A stretch of 64,000 nt of DNA from Geotalea sp. SG265 (GTDB taxonomy: Bacteria > Desulfobacterota > Desulfuromonadia > Geobacterales > Geobacteraceae): NCBI RefSeq assembly GCF_022808985.1, contig NZ_JAKZFT010000001.1:434001-498000 (forward strand), in the 5' to 3' direction. The position numbers were made by a program, and so were the translations under genes. Positions within the stretch are counted from its first letter, which is position 1. Each line of letters begins with the position of its first letter. Positions 8,734-17,320 of this stretch are shown in pieces. The notes under the pieces are model-generated. The model made no database searches. It was not told the DNA's origin and saw only the letters and a list, made by a program, of their open reading frames with translations.

Positions 8734-8764
8734 TGCCATGCTTTCTGGGGCGAGTTTTTTTCGT

Positions 8765-8862
8765 GAGTTCAAGGCAGTCAAAGGATTACGCGGAGGCGTA
8801 CCGGTGGGTACGCCGCACAAGCAATCCTGCAGACGAACGCAGAAATCGCGGAAAAGGCTCGT
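8765..8862. repeat. Intergenic palindromic repeat element, copy 1
   Basis: The core ggaggcgtac...gtacgccgcac (8798-8819) forms a hairpin, flanked by caaggc upstream and gcggaaaag downstream. The same arrangement recurs at 29963-30060 and, more diverged, at 25408-25510. It lies between flgG and flgA. Confidence 0.7.
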
Positions 8863-8870
8863 CCTCCTAT

Positions 8871-9659
8871 CTACCGCTTCAGGTTATTTGCGGTCTGCAG
8901 CATCTCATCCGCCGCCTGCACCGCCTTGGAGTTGATCTCATAGGCCCGCTGGCCGACGATCATGTTGACCATCTCTTCGGCGACGCTGACGTTGCTCATT
9001 TCCAGATAGCCCTGGCTGATGGTGCCGATGCCGTTCTGGCCGGAGGTTCCGGTCGTGGCCGTTCCCGAGGACTCGGTTTCCTTGAAGAGATTGTGCCCCT
9101 GACTGGAAAGGCCGGCCGGATTGGAAAAAGTGGCCAACTGGATGGTGCCGACGTTGGTGGGCGTGCTCTGTCCCGACTGGATGACCGAGACGGTGCCATC
9201 ATTGCCGATGGTGATGCTCGTGGCATTGCTGGGAATAACCACCTCCGGCAGAAGCGGATAACCCTCGGAGGTCACCACCCGCCCCTGACTGTCCTTTTTG
9301 AAGGCACCGGCACGGGTGTACTCAGTGGAGCCATCAGGCATCTGGATCTGGAAAAAACCATCACCTTCGATGGCGATATCCAACTCATTGCCGGTCTGGG
9401 TAACGTTGCCGGTGGTAAAAATTTTGGTGACGGCAGCCGGCTTCGAACCAAGACCGACCTGGATGCCGGTGGGAATCTGGGTGGAGTTCGTGGATGGCGC
9501 CCCGCTGGTGCGCATGCTCTGGTACATGAGGTCATGGAAGTCGGCACGGCTCTTCTTAAAGCCGGCGGTGTTGACGTTGGCCAGATTGTTGGCAACCACA
9601 TCGATATTCAGTTGCTGGGCCTGCATCCCCGATGCGGCCGTCCATAATGCCCTGATCAT
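8871..9659 (-). CDS. flgG: Flagellar distal rod protein FlgG
   Basis: 262 aa. The N-terminus [20 protein letters not shown] with [19 protein letters not shown] is the FlgG signature, including the ANVNTxGF rod/hook motif. The C-terminus ([34 protein letters not shown]) is equally typical. FlgG forms the distal rod. It is followed by flgA after a repeat element. The gap back to flgF contains a perfect heptamer tandem repeat. Confidence 0.97.
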   Translation of the reverse strand: MIRALWTAASGMQAQQLNIDVVANNLANVNTAGFKKSRADFHDLMYQSMRTSGAPSTNSTQIPTGIQVGLGSKPAAVTKIFTTGNVTQTGNELDIAIEGDGFFQIQMPDGSTEYTRAGAFKKDSQGRVVTSEGYPLLPEVVIPSNATSITIGNDGTVSVIQSGQSTPTNVGTIQLATFSNPAGLSSQGHNLFKETESSGTATTGTSGQNGIGTISQGYLEMSNVSVAEEMVNMIVGQRAYEINSKAVQAADEMLQTANNLKR

Positions 9660-9678
9660 TGCTACCTCCGTAAATCGG

Positions 9679-9751
9679 TTCTATGTTCTATGTTCTATGT
9701 TCTATGTTCTATGTTCTATGTTCTATGTTCTATGTTCTATGTTCTATATTC
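9679..9751. repeat. Tandem heptamer repeat (ttctatg x9)
   Basis: Nine perfect copies of ttctatg (9679-9741) are followed by one degenerate copy. Further diverged relatives in the other orientation (cctagaacc, ctagaac) occur at 9767-9797. The array fills the flgF-flgG gap. Simple tandem heptamers can vary in copy number by slipped-strand pairing. Confidence 0.95.
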
Positions 9752-9800
9752 GGGGCGTAAGTTTTAACCTAGAACCTCGAACCTAGAACCTAGAACAGCC

Positions 9801-10535
9801 TTAAACCCTTCCCAGATCGTTGGCCGCTTTCCCGGTCAGATCGTCATAGCTCCGCACCACTTTCTGGCACGATTCGAAGTAGCGGGTGGTCTCGATCAGC
9901 CGCACCATCTCGGCAACCACATTGACATTGGATCCCTCAAGGGCTCCCTGTTGCACGGTCGTGGCCGTAACGGCGACCGGCGTATCCTGGGGATTGATGG
10001 GGACAAACAGTCCCTCCCCCAGTTTCTGCAGGTTGTACGGCTTGGGGAAATCCACCACCTCCAGGGTGCCTACAGGAGTGCCGTCCACAAGGATCGCCCC
10101 CTTGGCGTCGATATCCACCTGACCACCGCTGATAGTGATCGGCCCGTTACCCTGTACCTGGTAGCCTTCGCTGGTCACCAGCCGGCCGCCGGCATCGAGA
10201 CGAAAGTTTCCCTGACGGGTATAGGCCCGCCCCTGTGGAGTGGTGACGACGAAAAAGCCATCCCCGTTCAGGGCCAGATCGAGAGTGTTGCCGGTCTGGG
10301 TGAGCGGCCCGGGTGAATAATCGGTGAAGAACTTTTCACCGCTGAAAACGGGGGAATCGCTGAGCGTCCCCGGCTGTTGCGTCTGGCTCTTGGATGAGGC
10401 AAGGACGCTCTCGAACTGCAGGCGGTCCCCCTTGAATCCGGCAGTATTGGCGTTGGCCAGGTTGTTGCTGATCACGTCAAGCCTGCGCATGGCCGCCAAG
10501 TTGCCGGAGAGCGCCGCATAAAGGCCGCTGTTCAT
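9801..10535 (-). CDS. flgF: Flagellar proximal rod protein (FlgF-type)
   Basis: 244 aa. A rod/hook-family protein: MNSGLYAALSGNLAAMRRLD, NNLANANTAGFKGDRLQFES at the N-terminus, and a C-terminal SNVNVVAEMVRLIETTRYFE. The shorter length than FlgG, the MNSGLYAALSG start and the adjacent flgG support FlgF over FlgE or FlgG. It follows fliA in the operon with a ribosome site aaaggag. The last codons lie next to diverged copies of the ctagaac repeat. Confidence 0.92.
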   Translation of the reverse strand: MNSGLYAALSGNLAAMRRLDVISNNLANANTAGFKGDRLQFESVLASSKSQTQQPGTLSDSPVFSGEKFFTDYSPGPLTQTGNTLDLALNGDGFFVVTTPQGRAYTRQGNFRLDAGGRLVTSEGYQVQGNGPITISGGQVDIDAKGAILVDGTPVGTLEVVDFPKPYNLQKLGEGLFVPINPQDTPVAVTATTVQQGALEGSNVNVVAEMVRLIETTRYFESCQKVVRSYDDLTGKAANDLGRV

Positions 10536-10582
10536 GTATTAGCTCCTTTTCTTCAGGGATAACGGTTTCCAAGGCCGTCTAT

Positions 10583-11338
10583 TCATGGGCGGTGCAGCTT
10601 CATCCTGCCCCGCAGCCTAAGCAGCGCCTGGCTGTGCAGCTGGGAGATGCGCGATTCGGTAAGATGGAGCACGGCGCCGATCTCCTTCAGGTTCATCTCC
10701 TCATAGTAGTAGAGGGTGATGACGATCCGCTCCTTTTCCGGGAGGTTGTCGATGGCCTCGGCGAGCCCTTCCACGGTCTGCCGGGCGATGAGCTGATTCT
10801 GGGGGCTTTCGATCCCCTTGTCCTCCAGGACGTCCAGGAGCCCCAAGGGGCTGCCGTCCTCATCCATCCAGGCGTCATCAAGGCTGACAAAGGAGAGGAA
10901 GTGGATCTCCTCCAGGAGGTGGAAGTAAGCTTCCAGGTCAAGCCCCATGGCTGCAGCGACCTCATCGCTGGAGGGATTCCTTCCCAGACGCTGCTCCAGG
11001 GCCGAGAATTCCCGCTCCAGGCGCTTGAACTTGTCCCGCAGCGACCGGGTCAACCAGTCCTGGGAGCGGAGTTCGTCCATAATGGTACCCCGGATGCGCT
11101 GCTCGGCGAAGGTCTTGAACATTACCCCCCGGGAAGGATCAAAGCGCTCCGCTGCGGAAATAAGACCTATGACGGCGGCGCTCCGCAGATCGTCCCGGTC
11201 CAGGTGAGGAGGAAGAGCCGAAGCGATGCGATCCACCAGGAACTTCACCAGGGGAAGATGGGAGACGACCAGTTCGTCCCGGTCGGGAACCGCACCACGC
11301 TGAGCCTCTTGTTCATACGCCTTGAGTAGACAGTTCAT
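10583..11338 (-). CDS. fliA: Flagellar sigma factor FliA (sigma-28)
   Basis: 251 aa. The start is ATG 11338, overlapping the flhG stop as ATGA; the frame is open further upstream only by chance. Region 2 (VSHLPLVKFLVDRIASALPP, LRSAAVIGLISAAERFDPSRG, FKTFAEQRIRGTIMDELR) and region 4 (LPEKERIVITLYYYEEMNLK, LTESRISQLHSQALLRLR) are complete. It directs core polymerase to late flagellar and chemotaxis genes and is opposed by FlgM, encoded downstream. Confidence 0.96.
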   Translation of the reverse strand: MNCLLKAYEQEAQRGAVPDRDELVVSHLPLVKFLVDRIASALPPHLDRDDLRSAAVIGLISAAERFDPSRGVMFKTFAEQRIRGTIMDELRSQDWLTRSLRDKFKRLEREFSALEQRLGRNPSSDEVAAAMGLDLEAYFHLLEEIHFLSFVSLDDAWMDEDGSPLGLLDVLEDKGIESPQNQLIARQTVEGLAEAIDNLPEKERIVITLYYYEEMNLKEIGAVLHLTESRISQLHSQALLRLRGRMKLHRP

Positions 11339-12255
11339 ATACGCTCCGATCCTGCGGCACCGGGGAACTCTTTCCTGGAAAGAAACTGAATGTTTCCCTT
11401 CAGCCGGTTGTCGCAACTGCTTGCCATAATCCTTCTCGCCAATGCCGTGTAGCAGCGGGAGGCCCTGCCGTTGGGGTAGAGCTGACAGACCGGTCTCTGG
11501 CTTCTTACCGCCTCTCCCACCAAGTCGTCCCGCAGGATGCAACCCATGAAATCCATGGAGACTTCCAGAAAACGATCCGCCACATTGAAGAGCTTGTCAT
11601 ACACCCCCACCGCTTCCTTCTGGTCCCGGGCCATATTGACCAGCACCTTGAAATGCCGCTCGCCGTAACGGGTGGAGAGCAACTTGATGAGTGCGTAGAC
11701 ATCGGTAATGGAGGTGGGCTCCGGCGTGACCACCACCAGTATCTCCCGGGCCGCCACATTGAAGTAGGTGACATTTTCCGAGATGCCAGCTTCGGTGTCG
11801 ATGATGAAGACATCGAAGTTTTCCTCCAGCCGGTCCAGCTCATCCAGGAGCTTGAGCCGCTCCGGCGTCCCCAGGCTGGTATATTCCTGGACCCCTAACC
11901 CGGCAGGGACGACCTTTATCCCCCCCGGTGCGGAGATGATGATGTCGTTCAGGTCCTTTTCCCCCGAGAGCACATGATTCATGGTGAAAACCGGGCGCAG
12001 TCCCAGGAGGATGTCGATGTTTCCCACCCCCAGATCGGCGTCGATCACCAGGACCTTTTTTCCCTGGTTCGCCAGCGCCACCGCCAGGTTGACCACCACA
12101 TTACTCTTACCGACCCCCCCTTTGCCGCTGGTTACGGAGATGACCCGGATATTCTGACGGCTGCTGATCCTTCCCGCATAAAGGTTCACATCGCGCCTGG
12201 TGGCGTTTACCGTACCGGCCAGATGTCGCAGGGTATCGGCTTGATCACTGCTCAT
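11335..12255 (-). CDS. flhG: MinD-like ATPase FlhG (FleN/YlxH)
   Basis: 306 aa from ATG 12255, which overlaps the flhF stop as ATGA. It is a ParA/MinD-type ATPase that limits flagellar number together with FlhF. The deviant Walker A (VTSGKGGVGKSNVVVNLAVA), the VLVIDADLGVGNIDILLGL switch and FDVFIIDTEAGISENV Walker B are visible. The immediate order flhF-flhG-fliA is the conserved polar-flagellum arrangement, so flagellar number control is more likely than cell division. Confidence 0.95.
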   Translation of the reverse strand: MSSDQADTLRHLAGTVNATRRDVNLYAGRISSRQNIRVISVTSGKGGVGKSNVVVNLAVALANQGKKVLVIDADLGVGNIDILLGLRPVFTMNHVLSGEKDLNDIIISAPGGIKVVPAGLGVQEYTSLGTPERLKLLDELDRLEENFDVFIIDTEAGISENVTYFNVAAREILVVVTPEPTSITDVYALIKLLSTRYGERHFKVLVNMARDQKEAVGVYDKLFNVADRFLEVSMDFMGCILRDDLVGEAVRSQRPVCQLYPNGRASRCYTALARRIMASSCDNRLKGNIQFLSRKEFPGAAGSERI

Positions 12256-13604
12256 TGCTCCGTCTCCCGCAGCACCAGGTTGGCCAGTTTCCGCGCCGTC
12301 GCCACCTCGATGTCCTCCGGCACCTTCTGGCCCGTTGTGAAGTAGGAAAGGGGATACTTGTTGCGAACCTGGGCGTTGACGATACAACCGAAGCTCTCGC
12401 TTTCATCGAGCTTGGTGAAAAGCAGCCTGCTGATGGGAAGAACACTGTAGTTGGCGACGATCTCATTCATCTCCCTGTCCCTGGTGGTGGCGGAAATGCA
12501 GAGGTAGGTCTCGATGGCCGGATGGGATTCCAGGTAAACCTTCAGTTCCTCCAGTTTTTCCCGATCCTTGGGACTCCGGCCGGCCGTATCGATGAGAATC
12601 AGGTCCTTGTCCGCATGCTTCGCCAGAACCGTCTCCAGTTCCTTGACCGTAGCTGCCACTTCAAGGGGGACATCCATGATCTTGGAATAGGTCTTCAACT
12701 GCTCGATGGCACCGACCCTGAAGTTGTCGGTGGTGATCATGGCGACCCGCGCCCCCTTGTTGAGGGCATACATGGCGGCCAGCTTGGCGATGGTGGTGGT
12801 TTTACCGACCCCGGTCGGGCCAACGGTGGCCATGATGCGCGGGCCGGCCTTTTTCAGGCGCAGCGGCCCCGAGCACTTGATGATGCCGGCAAAGGCATCG
12901 ATCAGCCGCTCCCGCAGAGCCTCCAGTTCTTCGCCCAGTTCCGCCGCCGGGCGGATCAGCTCAAGGAGAGCCTGGATGCTATCGGCACCCACCTCTTCCG
13001 AGCGCAGCTCAGTAGCCAAAAGCTCCAGCGCCTCTTCCGACAGGTCGCCGTCGTCAGCCAAATTTTTGACTTCCAGCATCTCCCCGCCGGCAACAACCGG
13101 AAAGGAGACCGGCTTGGAGGCTTTCTCCTCCTTGGCAGCCACCGCATTGAGCAACAGTTTCTTGATCTCCTCCATATCCTCCCGAGCGAAGGTCCGGGGG
13201 GCAGCACCTTCACGCTGGGGCTGAAACGGCTTGACCTCGCTTTCCGGCATTTCAACCACCGCCACGGGAGCAGGCTCCTTTTTTTCGGTCTCTTTCTTCG
13301 CCAGCGCCTCGACCCGTTCCTTCAGTTCCCGCAGTTCCCTGGCCAGGGGGGCAAGCATGGAATTCTGGAATTCCTCCTTGGTGCTCAGCTCCCGTTCCGG
13401 CTTTTCCTGGTAATAGACCGGGCGCTGTACCGGCTTCTGCTCAAGAGCTGCGGTTACCTCGTAGTACGGCTTGGAAAAGAGGCCAAGAATCCCCTTGCGC
13501 CGCTCCTGCTTCGAAGAGAGGATCATTGCATCCAGTCCCATTTCGGCCTTGACCATTTTCAAGGCCTCCGACATGTCTGCCGCCTGGAAAGTTTTAACTA
13601 GCAT
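12252..13604 (-). CDS. flhF: SRP-like GTPase FlhF
   Basis: 450 aa. FlhF is an SRP-family GTPase that places the polar flagellum. The N-terminus MLVKTFQAADMSEALKMVKA is typical; residues about 60-200 are a low-conservation basic/acidic linker. The C-terminal NG domain has G1 GPTGVGKTTTIAKLA, G2/G3 TTDNFRVGAIEQL and DLILIDTAGRSPKD, and G4 TKLDES. It overlaps the end of flhA by 11 bases and flhG by an ATGA, so all are translationally linked. Confidence 0.96.
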   Translation of the reverse strand: MLVKTFQAADMSEALKMVKAEMGLDAMILSSKQERRKGILGLFSKPYYEVTAALEQKPVQRPVYYQEKPERELSTKEEFQNSMLAPLARELRELKERVEALAKKETEKKEPAPVAVVEMPESEVKPFQPQREGAAPRTFAREDMEEIKKLLLNAVAAKEEKASKPVSFPVVAGGEMLEVKNLADDGDLSEEALELLATELRSEEVGADSIQALLELIRPAAELGEELEALRERLIDAFAGIIKCSGPLRLKKAGPRIMATVGPTGVGKTTTIAKLAAMYALNKGARVAMITTDNFRVGAIEQLKTYSKIMDVPLEVAATVKELETVLAKHADKDLILIDTAGRSPKDREKLEELKVYLESHPAIETYLCISATTRDREMNEIVANYSVLPISRLLFTKLDESESFGCIVNAQVRNKYPLSYFTTGQKVPEDIEVATARKLANLVLRETEQ

Positions 13605-15675
13605 CGAGACTTACCATCCCTAACGATTGGATTTTTATGCTGGGCGGAATCTCATTGTGGGAGATAACCGCGAGGTTCGGCATGTACCGGTCGGTGAGTT
13701 TCTTCATGTGCCTTCGGACACTGGGAGAGGCAATAACTACCGGTGCGGTCCCGGTCTGGTCGAACCTCTCCGCCCCTTTGCGTATGGCAGTCAAGATATT
13801 CTGGGCAGTGGCCGGTTCGATGGCCAGGTAGCTTCCCTGCTCGGACATCTGCACCGCATCGGCGATTGTTTCCTCCACCTCCCGGTCGAGGGTCAGTACC
13901 CAGAGGGTGTCGTCCTCCCGCTTGTACTGCTCGACGATATAGCGGCCGAGGCTCTGGCGGACGAACTCGGTGAGGGTATCGGGATCCTTGGTTACCCCGC
14001 CGTAATCGGCAAGGGTTTCCAGAATGGAACGGAAATCCCGGATGGAAACATTTTCCCGGAGCAGATTCTTCACCACCCGCAGCACCGTCCCCAGGCTCAA
14101 AAGCGACGGCACCAGCTCCTCCACCACCTTGGGGAGAGTTGACGACAGGGTGTCCAGAAGCTGCTGCAGCTCCTGCCGCCCCACCAGCTCGTGGGCGTGC
14201 TTCTTGATGATTTCGCTGATGTGGGTAGCCAGGATGGTCGTGTTATCCACCACGGTGTAGCCGCAGACCTGGGCCTGCTCACGGTCCCGCCCCTTAATCC
14301 AGATGGCGGGAAGGCCGAAAACCGGCTCGGTGGTCCGTGTCCCCTCCAGGGTGCCGGAAGCACTGCCGGCATCCATGGCGAGATACTGGCCGTTGAGCTC
14401 GCCGCCGCTCACCTTGGCACCGTTGATCATGATGTTGTATTCATAGGGTTTCAGCTGCAGGTTGTCATGGATATGGATGGGAGGGACGATGAAGCCCATG
14501 CGCTGGGCATATTGCTTGCGGATGGAGCGGATGCGGTCGAGCAGCTCGCCGTTTTGTGCCGCATCAACCATGGGCACCAGTCCGTAGCCCACTTCCAGCT
14601 CCAGCATATCCAAGGGGCGGATCGTCCCGATCTGGTCCGCTTCCTCCGCCTCCTGGGCATTCGCAGCATCTAGATCCTCCTGCTGCACTTCTTGTTTCTC
14701 CACCGCCAGCCGCCCCGCGAAAAAGGCCGCACCGGAGATGAGCAGAAAGGGGAAGTGGGGCAAACCGGGAATGAGGGCAAAGACGAACATGACGCCGGAT
14801 GCGATGTAAAAGGCCTTCGGGTAATTGAGGAGCTGGCCTGAAATTTCGTGGCCGAAGTTCTTTTCATCGGCTGAGCGGGTGACGATGATGCCGGCGGCGG
14901 TGGAGATGATCAGCGCCGGAATCTGGGCCACGAGCCCCTCCCCCACCGTCAGCAGGGTATAGTTGGAAAGGGCCGTGGCCAGCTCCATTCCCTGCTGCCA
15001 GACACCTATGACAAAGCCGCCGATGATGTTGATGAGCATGATGAGAATGCCGGCAACAGCATCCCCACGGACAAACTTGCTGGCACCGTCCATGGAGCCG
15101 TAAAAGTCGGCCTCGCGGGCGATTTTCGACCGGCGGAGCTTGGCCTCCTTGTCGGTGATGAGGCCGTTGGAGAGATCGGCATCGATGGCCATCTGCTTGC
15201 CCGGCATGGCATCCAGGGTGAAACGGGCGGCAACCTCCGCCACCCTTCCTGCGCCCTTGGTAATGACGACGAAATTGATGACGACGAGAATGAGAAAAAC
15301 GACGGCGCCGACCACGTAGTTGCCGCCGACGACAAAGAGGCCGAAAGCCTTTATCACCGCCCCGGCAGCCTCTGCCCCTTCACTGCCGTGGAGCAGGATC
15401 AATCGCGTCGAAGCGATGTTCAGGGCCAGTCGGAAAAGGGTAGTGATGAGGAGTATGGAGGGAAAGATGGAAAAATCCAGGGCCTGGATCGTGTAGAGGC
15501 TGACCAGCAGGATCACCAGGGCAATGGTGATGTTGGCGGCAAGAAAGACATCGAGGACGAAGGCAGGCAGCGGAATGATCATCAGGGCAAGGATGCCGAT
15601 CAGGGCAACCGCCATGTAGATGTCGGAATTCTTCCGGAAGGGCTGAATATCGATTGCTTCTGCTGCCGGAGCCAT
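13594..15675 (-). CDS. flhA: Flagellar export gate protein FlhA
   Basis: 693 aa, full length. FlhA is the main membrane component of the flagellar type III export gate. About eight helices occupy the first 330 residues (e.g. VALIGILALMIIPLPAFVLD), with the FHIPEP-family stretch DAMPGKQMAIDADLSNGLI. The cytoplasmic export domain follows to the end. It is the first gene of the minus-strand flagellar block here; flhB and the fliPQR genes are not in the window. A strong sigma-54 promoter sequence lies 50 bases upstream. Confidence 0.97.
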   Translation of the reverse strand: MAPAAEAIDIQPFRKNSDIYMAVALIGILALMIIPLPAFVLDVFLAANITIALVILLVSLYTIQALDFSIFPSILLITTLFRLALNIASTRLILLHGSEGAEAAGAVIKAFGLFVVGGNYVVGAVVFLILVVINFVVITKGAGRVAEVAARFTLDAMPGKQMAIDADLSNGLITDKEAKLRRSKIAREADFYGSMDGASKFVRGDAVAGILIMLINIIGGFVIGVWQQGMELATALSNYTLLTVGEGLVAQIPALIISTAAGIIVTRSADEKNFGHEISGQLLNYPKAFYIASGVMFVFALIPGLPHFPFLLISGAAFFAGRLAVEKQEVQQEDLDAANAQEAEEADQIGTIRPLDMLELEVGYGLVPMVDAAQNGELLDRIRSIRKQYAQRMGFIVPPIHIHDNLQLKPYEYNIMINGAKVSGGELNGQYLAMDAGSASGTLEGTRTTEPVFGLPAIWIKGRDREQAQVCGYTVVDNTTILATHISEIIKKHAHELVGRQELQQLLDTLSSTLPKVVEELVPSLLSLGTVLRVVKNLLRENVSIRDFRSILETLADYGGVTKDPDTLTEFVRQSLGRYIVEQYKREDDTLWVLTLDREVEETIADAVQMSEQGSYLAIEPATAQNILTAIRKGAERFDQTGTAPVVIASPSVRRHMKKLTDRYMPNLAVISHNEIPPSIKIQSLGMVSLDAS

Positions 15676-15726
15676 CTATAAAATTCCTTTGAAAAATCAA
15701 GGGCTTTTTAGCTGCGCAGACTGTTG

Positions 15727-15742
15727 TGCAACCGTTGTGCCA
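15727..15742 (-). promoter_or_regulatory. Sigma-54 (RpoN) promoter upstream of flhA
   Basis: The minus strand reads TGGCACAACGGTTGCA. This has both conserved elements, TGGCAC at -24 and TTGC at -12, with the required 5-base gap. It ends about 50 bases before the flhA ATG, which is the right place for a transcript start near 15715. It is the best promoter match in the flagellar block. Confidence 0.85.
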
Positions 15743-15944
15743 TCGGGGGGAAATGGTCATTCAGCCGCGGTGGAAAGGGATAGAGGGGAAAAGGCCGTTC
15801 CGGTTGCGGAGCAGGCATGGAGGTAAAATCGTCCGTAAAAGACAGCATTTTGAATGGCCTCAGGTCAAGATTTTGACCCCATGGCAATAACTGGAGTGGT
15901 GCTTATCGTTCCCGTATTTAACGTGGGCATGTTCACATTTCCGA

Positions 15945-15973
15945 TTGAAAATTTACCTGTTTGGCTATATATT
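15945..15973 (+). promoter_or_regulatory. Candidate sigma-70 promoter for the Omp85-like gene
   Basis: TTGAAA (15945-15950), 17 bases, TATATT (15968-15973), 38 bases before the ATG at 16011. The surrounding sequence is AT-rich. Confidence 0.45.
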
Positions 15974-16010
15974 TTTTTCCTTTTTTAATCCTATGCGGGA
16001 AGAAGCACCC

Positions 16011-17255
16011 ATGCGCATGAAAAATCTCCTTGTATTGCTGATGTCGGCCCTGTTCCTCGCAGGATGTACCACCATGGTACCGAAGGAAAACCTTCCCTTT
16101 CCCCTGACCAATCAGGAATTTCCCGATCCGGTCAAGGTCGTTTCCATTCCCCTGCCGATCATTGCCTCCAGTCCAAACGAAGGCATTACCTATGGAGCCC
16201 TGAACGCCTTTCTCCTCCACAACAAAAAAGGAGAGGTCAGCACCCTCGTCGCTCCCCAGGTCAACTACAACGAAAACTTCGGCACCACGACCACCCTCTT
16301 TGCCACCTTCTACCCCATTGAAGACCGCTATTGGGAAGTGGCGCTGTCAAAATCCACCAAGGTCAACGACGACTTCGAGTTCAAGCTGCGCGACAAAACT
16401 CTCCTCGACAAGAAACTTGAACTGAATGCCTTCCTCTTCTCCCTGACCGACGGCTCGGCACGTTTCTTCGGTTTCCAGCAGTCAAGCCAGAAAAGCGACG
16501 AAACCAACTACGCTGACAGTGAAACCGGCTTCAACCTTACCGCCGGCTATCAAATTCTCAAGCATGTGCAACTGGTGGTGGGGGAGCGCTTCAAGGATGT
16601 GGATATCAAGCAGGGAGCAATCACCAAGGTCCCCTTTATTGGGGAGAAGTTCGATTCGAGCAGCGTACCGGGCATCGGCGGTTTTACCGCCCATGCGCAA
16701 AAGATCGGTCTTATCTATTCCACCCTCGACTCCCCCACCCTCCCCACTTGGGGGGGTTATGCCAAGGCCTCTGTCGAAGGAAGCATCAAGCGGTTCGGCA
16801 GCAGCGCCGACTATCGCCATTACGAGGCAGAAATCAAGGCTTATTACCCCCTGATGAATGCCCGGTTCATCAGTGTCGGCCGGCTCGCCTACAACCAGAC
16901 CCTGGGGAACGATGTCCCCTTTCTCGAAAGAAGTATCCTGGGCGGGGAAACGACCCTGCGTGGTTACGGACGGAACCGTTTCATCGACAGCAGTTATTTT
17001 CTCTGTAATCTTGAGGAAAGAATCAGGCTGTTCCGGTGGGAAATTTTCGATGTAAATGCGGACTGGGAAATAGCCCCGTTCATAGATCTGGGGGCGGTCA
17101 TGGAAAGGCTGGACAAGGCCAGCACCAGGAGCTTCGAATTCAACCCGGGCATCGGCTTTAGGGCTGTGGTACGTCCCAACATCGTCGGCCGGGTCGATCT
17201 GGGCATCGGCAAGGAAGGACCGGCGGTCTTCGTCGGGCTGGGGTATCCGTTTTGA
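16011..17255 (+). CDS. Omp85/BamA-like outer-membrane barrel protein with lipobox
   Basis: 414 aa from ATG 16011, preceded by gggaag; the frame opens earlier (15945) but without a ribosome site. The N-terminus MRMKNLLVLLMSALFLAGC has a clear lipobox. The remainder is beta-strand-rich. It ends with Omp85 superfamily features: GGETTLRGYGRNRF, matching the conserved RG(Y/F) loop-6 motif, and a terminal aromatic residue in VGLGYPF. No POTRA domains are seen, so it resembles the short bacterial surface antigen type rather than BamA itself. Substrate unknown. It is divergent from flhA and alone in its transcript. Confidence 0.75.
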   Translation: MRMKNLLVLLMSALFLAGCTTMVPKENLPFPLTNQEFPDPVKVVSIPLPIIASSPNEGITYGALNAFLLHNKKGEVSTLVAPQVNYNENFGTTTTLFATFYPIEDRYWEVALSKSTKVNDDFEFKLRDKTLLDKKLELNAFLFSLTDGSARFFGFQQSSQKSDETNYADSETGFNLTAGYQILKHVQLVVGERFKDVDIKQGAITKVPFIGEKFDSSSVPGIGGFTAHAQKIGLIYSTLDSPTLPTWGGYAKASVEGSIKRFGSSADYRHYEAEIKAYYPLMNARFISVGRLAYNQTLGNDVPFLERSILGGETTLRGYGRNRFIDSSYFLCNLEERIRLFRWEIFDVNADWEIAPFIDLGAVMERLDKASTRSFEFNPGIGFRAVVRPNIVGRVDLGIGKEGPAVFVGLGYPF

Positions 17256-17320
17256 ACCGGTTCTATGTTCTGGGTTCTAGGTTGTAAACATAGAACATAG
17301 AACTTAGAACCTTGAACCCT
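17256..17320. repeat. Inverted repeat of the heptamer family between convergent genes
   Basis: ttctatgttct (from 17261) pairs with agaacatagaa (about 17291-17302), with further diverged ttctagg/ctagaac copies. The unit is the same heptamer that forms the tandem array at 9679. It can fold into a long hairpin between the barrel gene and the radical SAM gene, and it supplies the last few codons of the latter. Confidence 0.85.

Noticed and set aside
9679-9751. Regular repeats that might suggest a CRISPR array
   Set aside because: The unit is seven bases with no spacers and no cas genes nearby; it is a simple tandem repeat.
12255-13601. Long open frame (448 codons) on the plus strand opposite flhF
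   Set aside because: It mirrors flhF exactly; no family motif, no ribosome site. Antisense open frames are common in GC-rich coding DNA.
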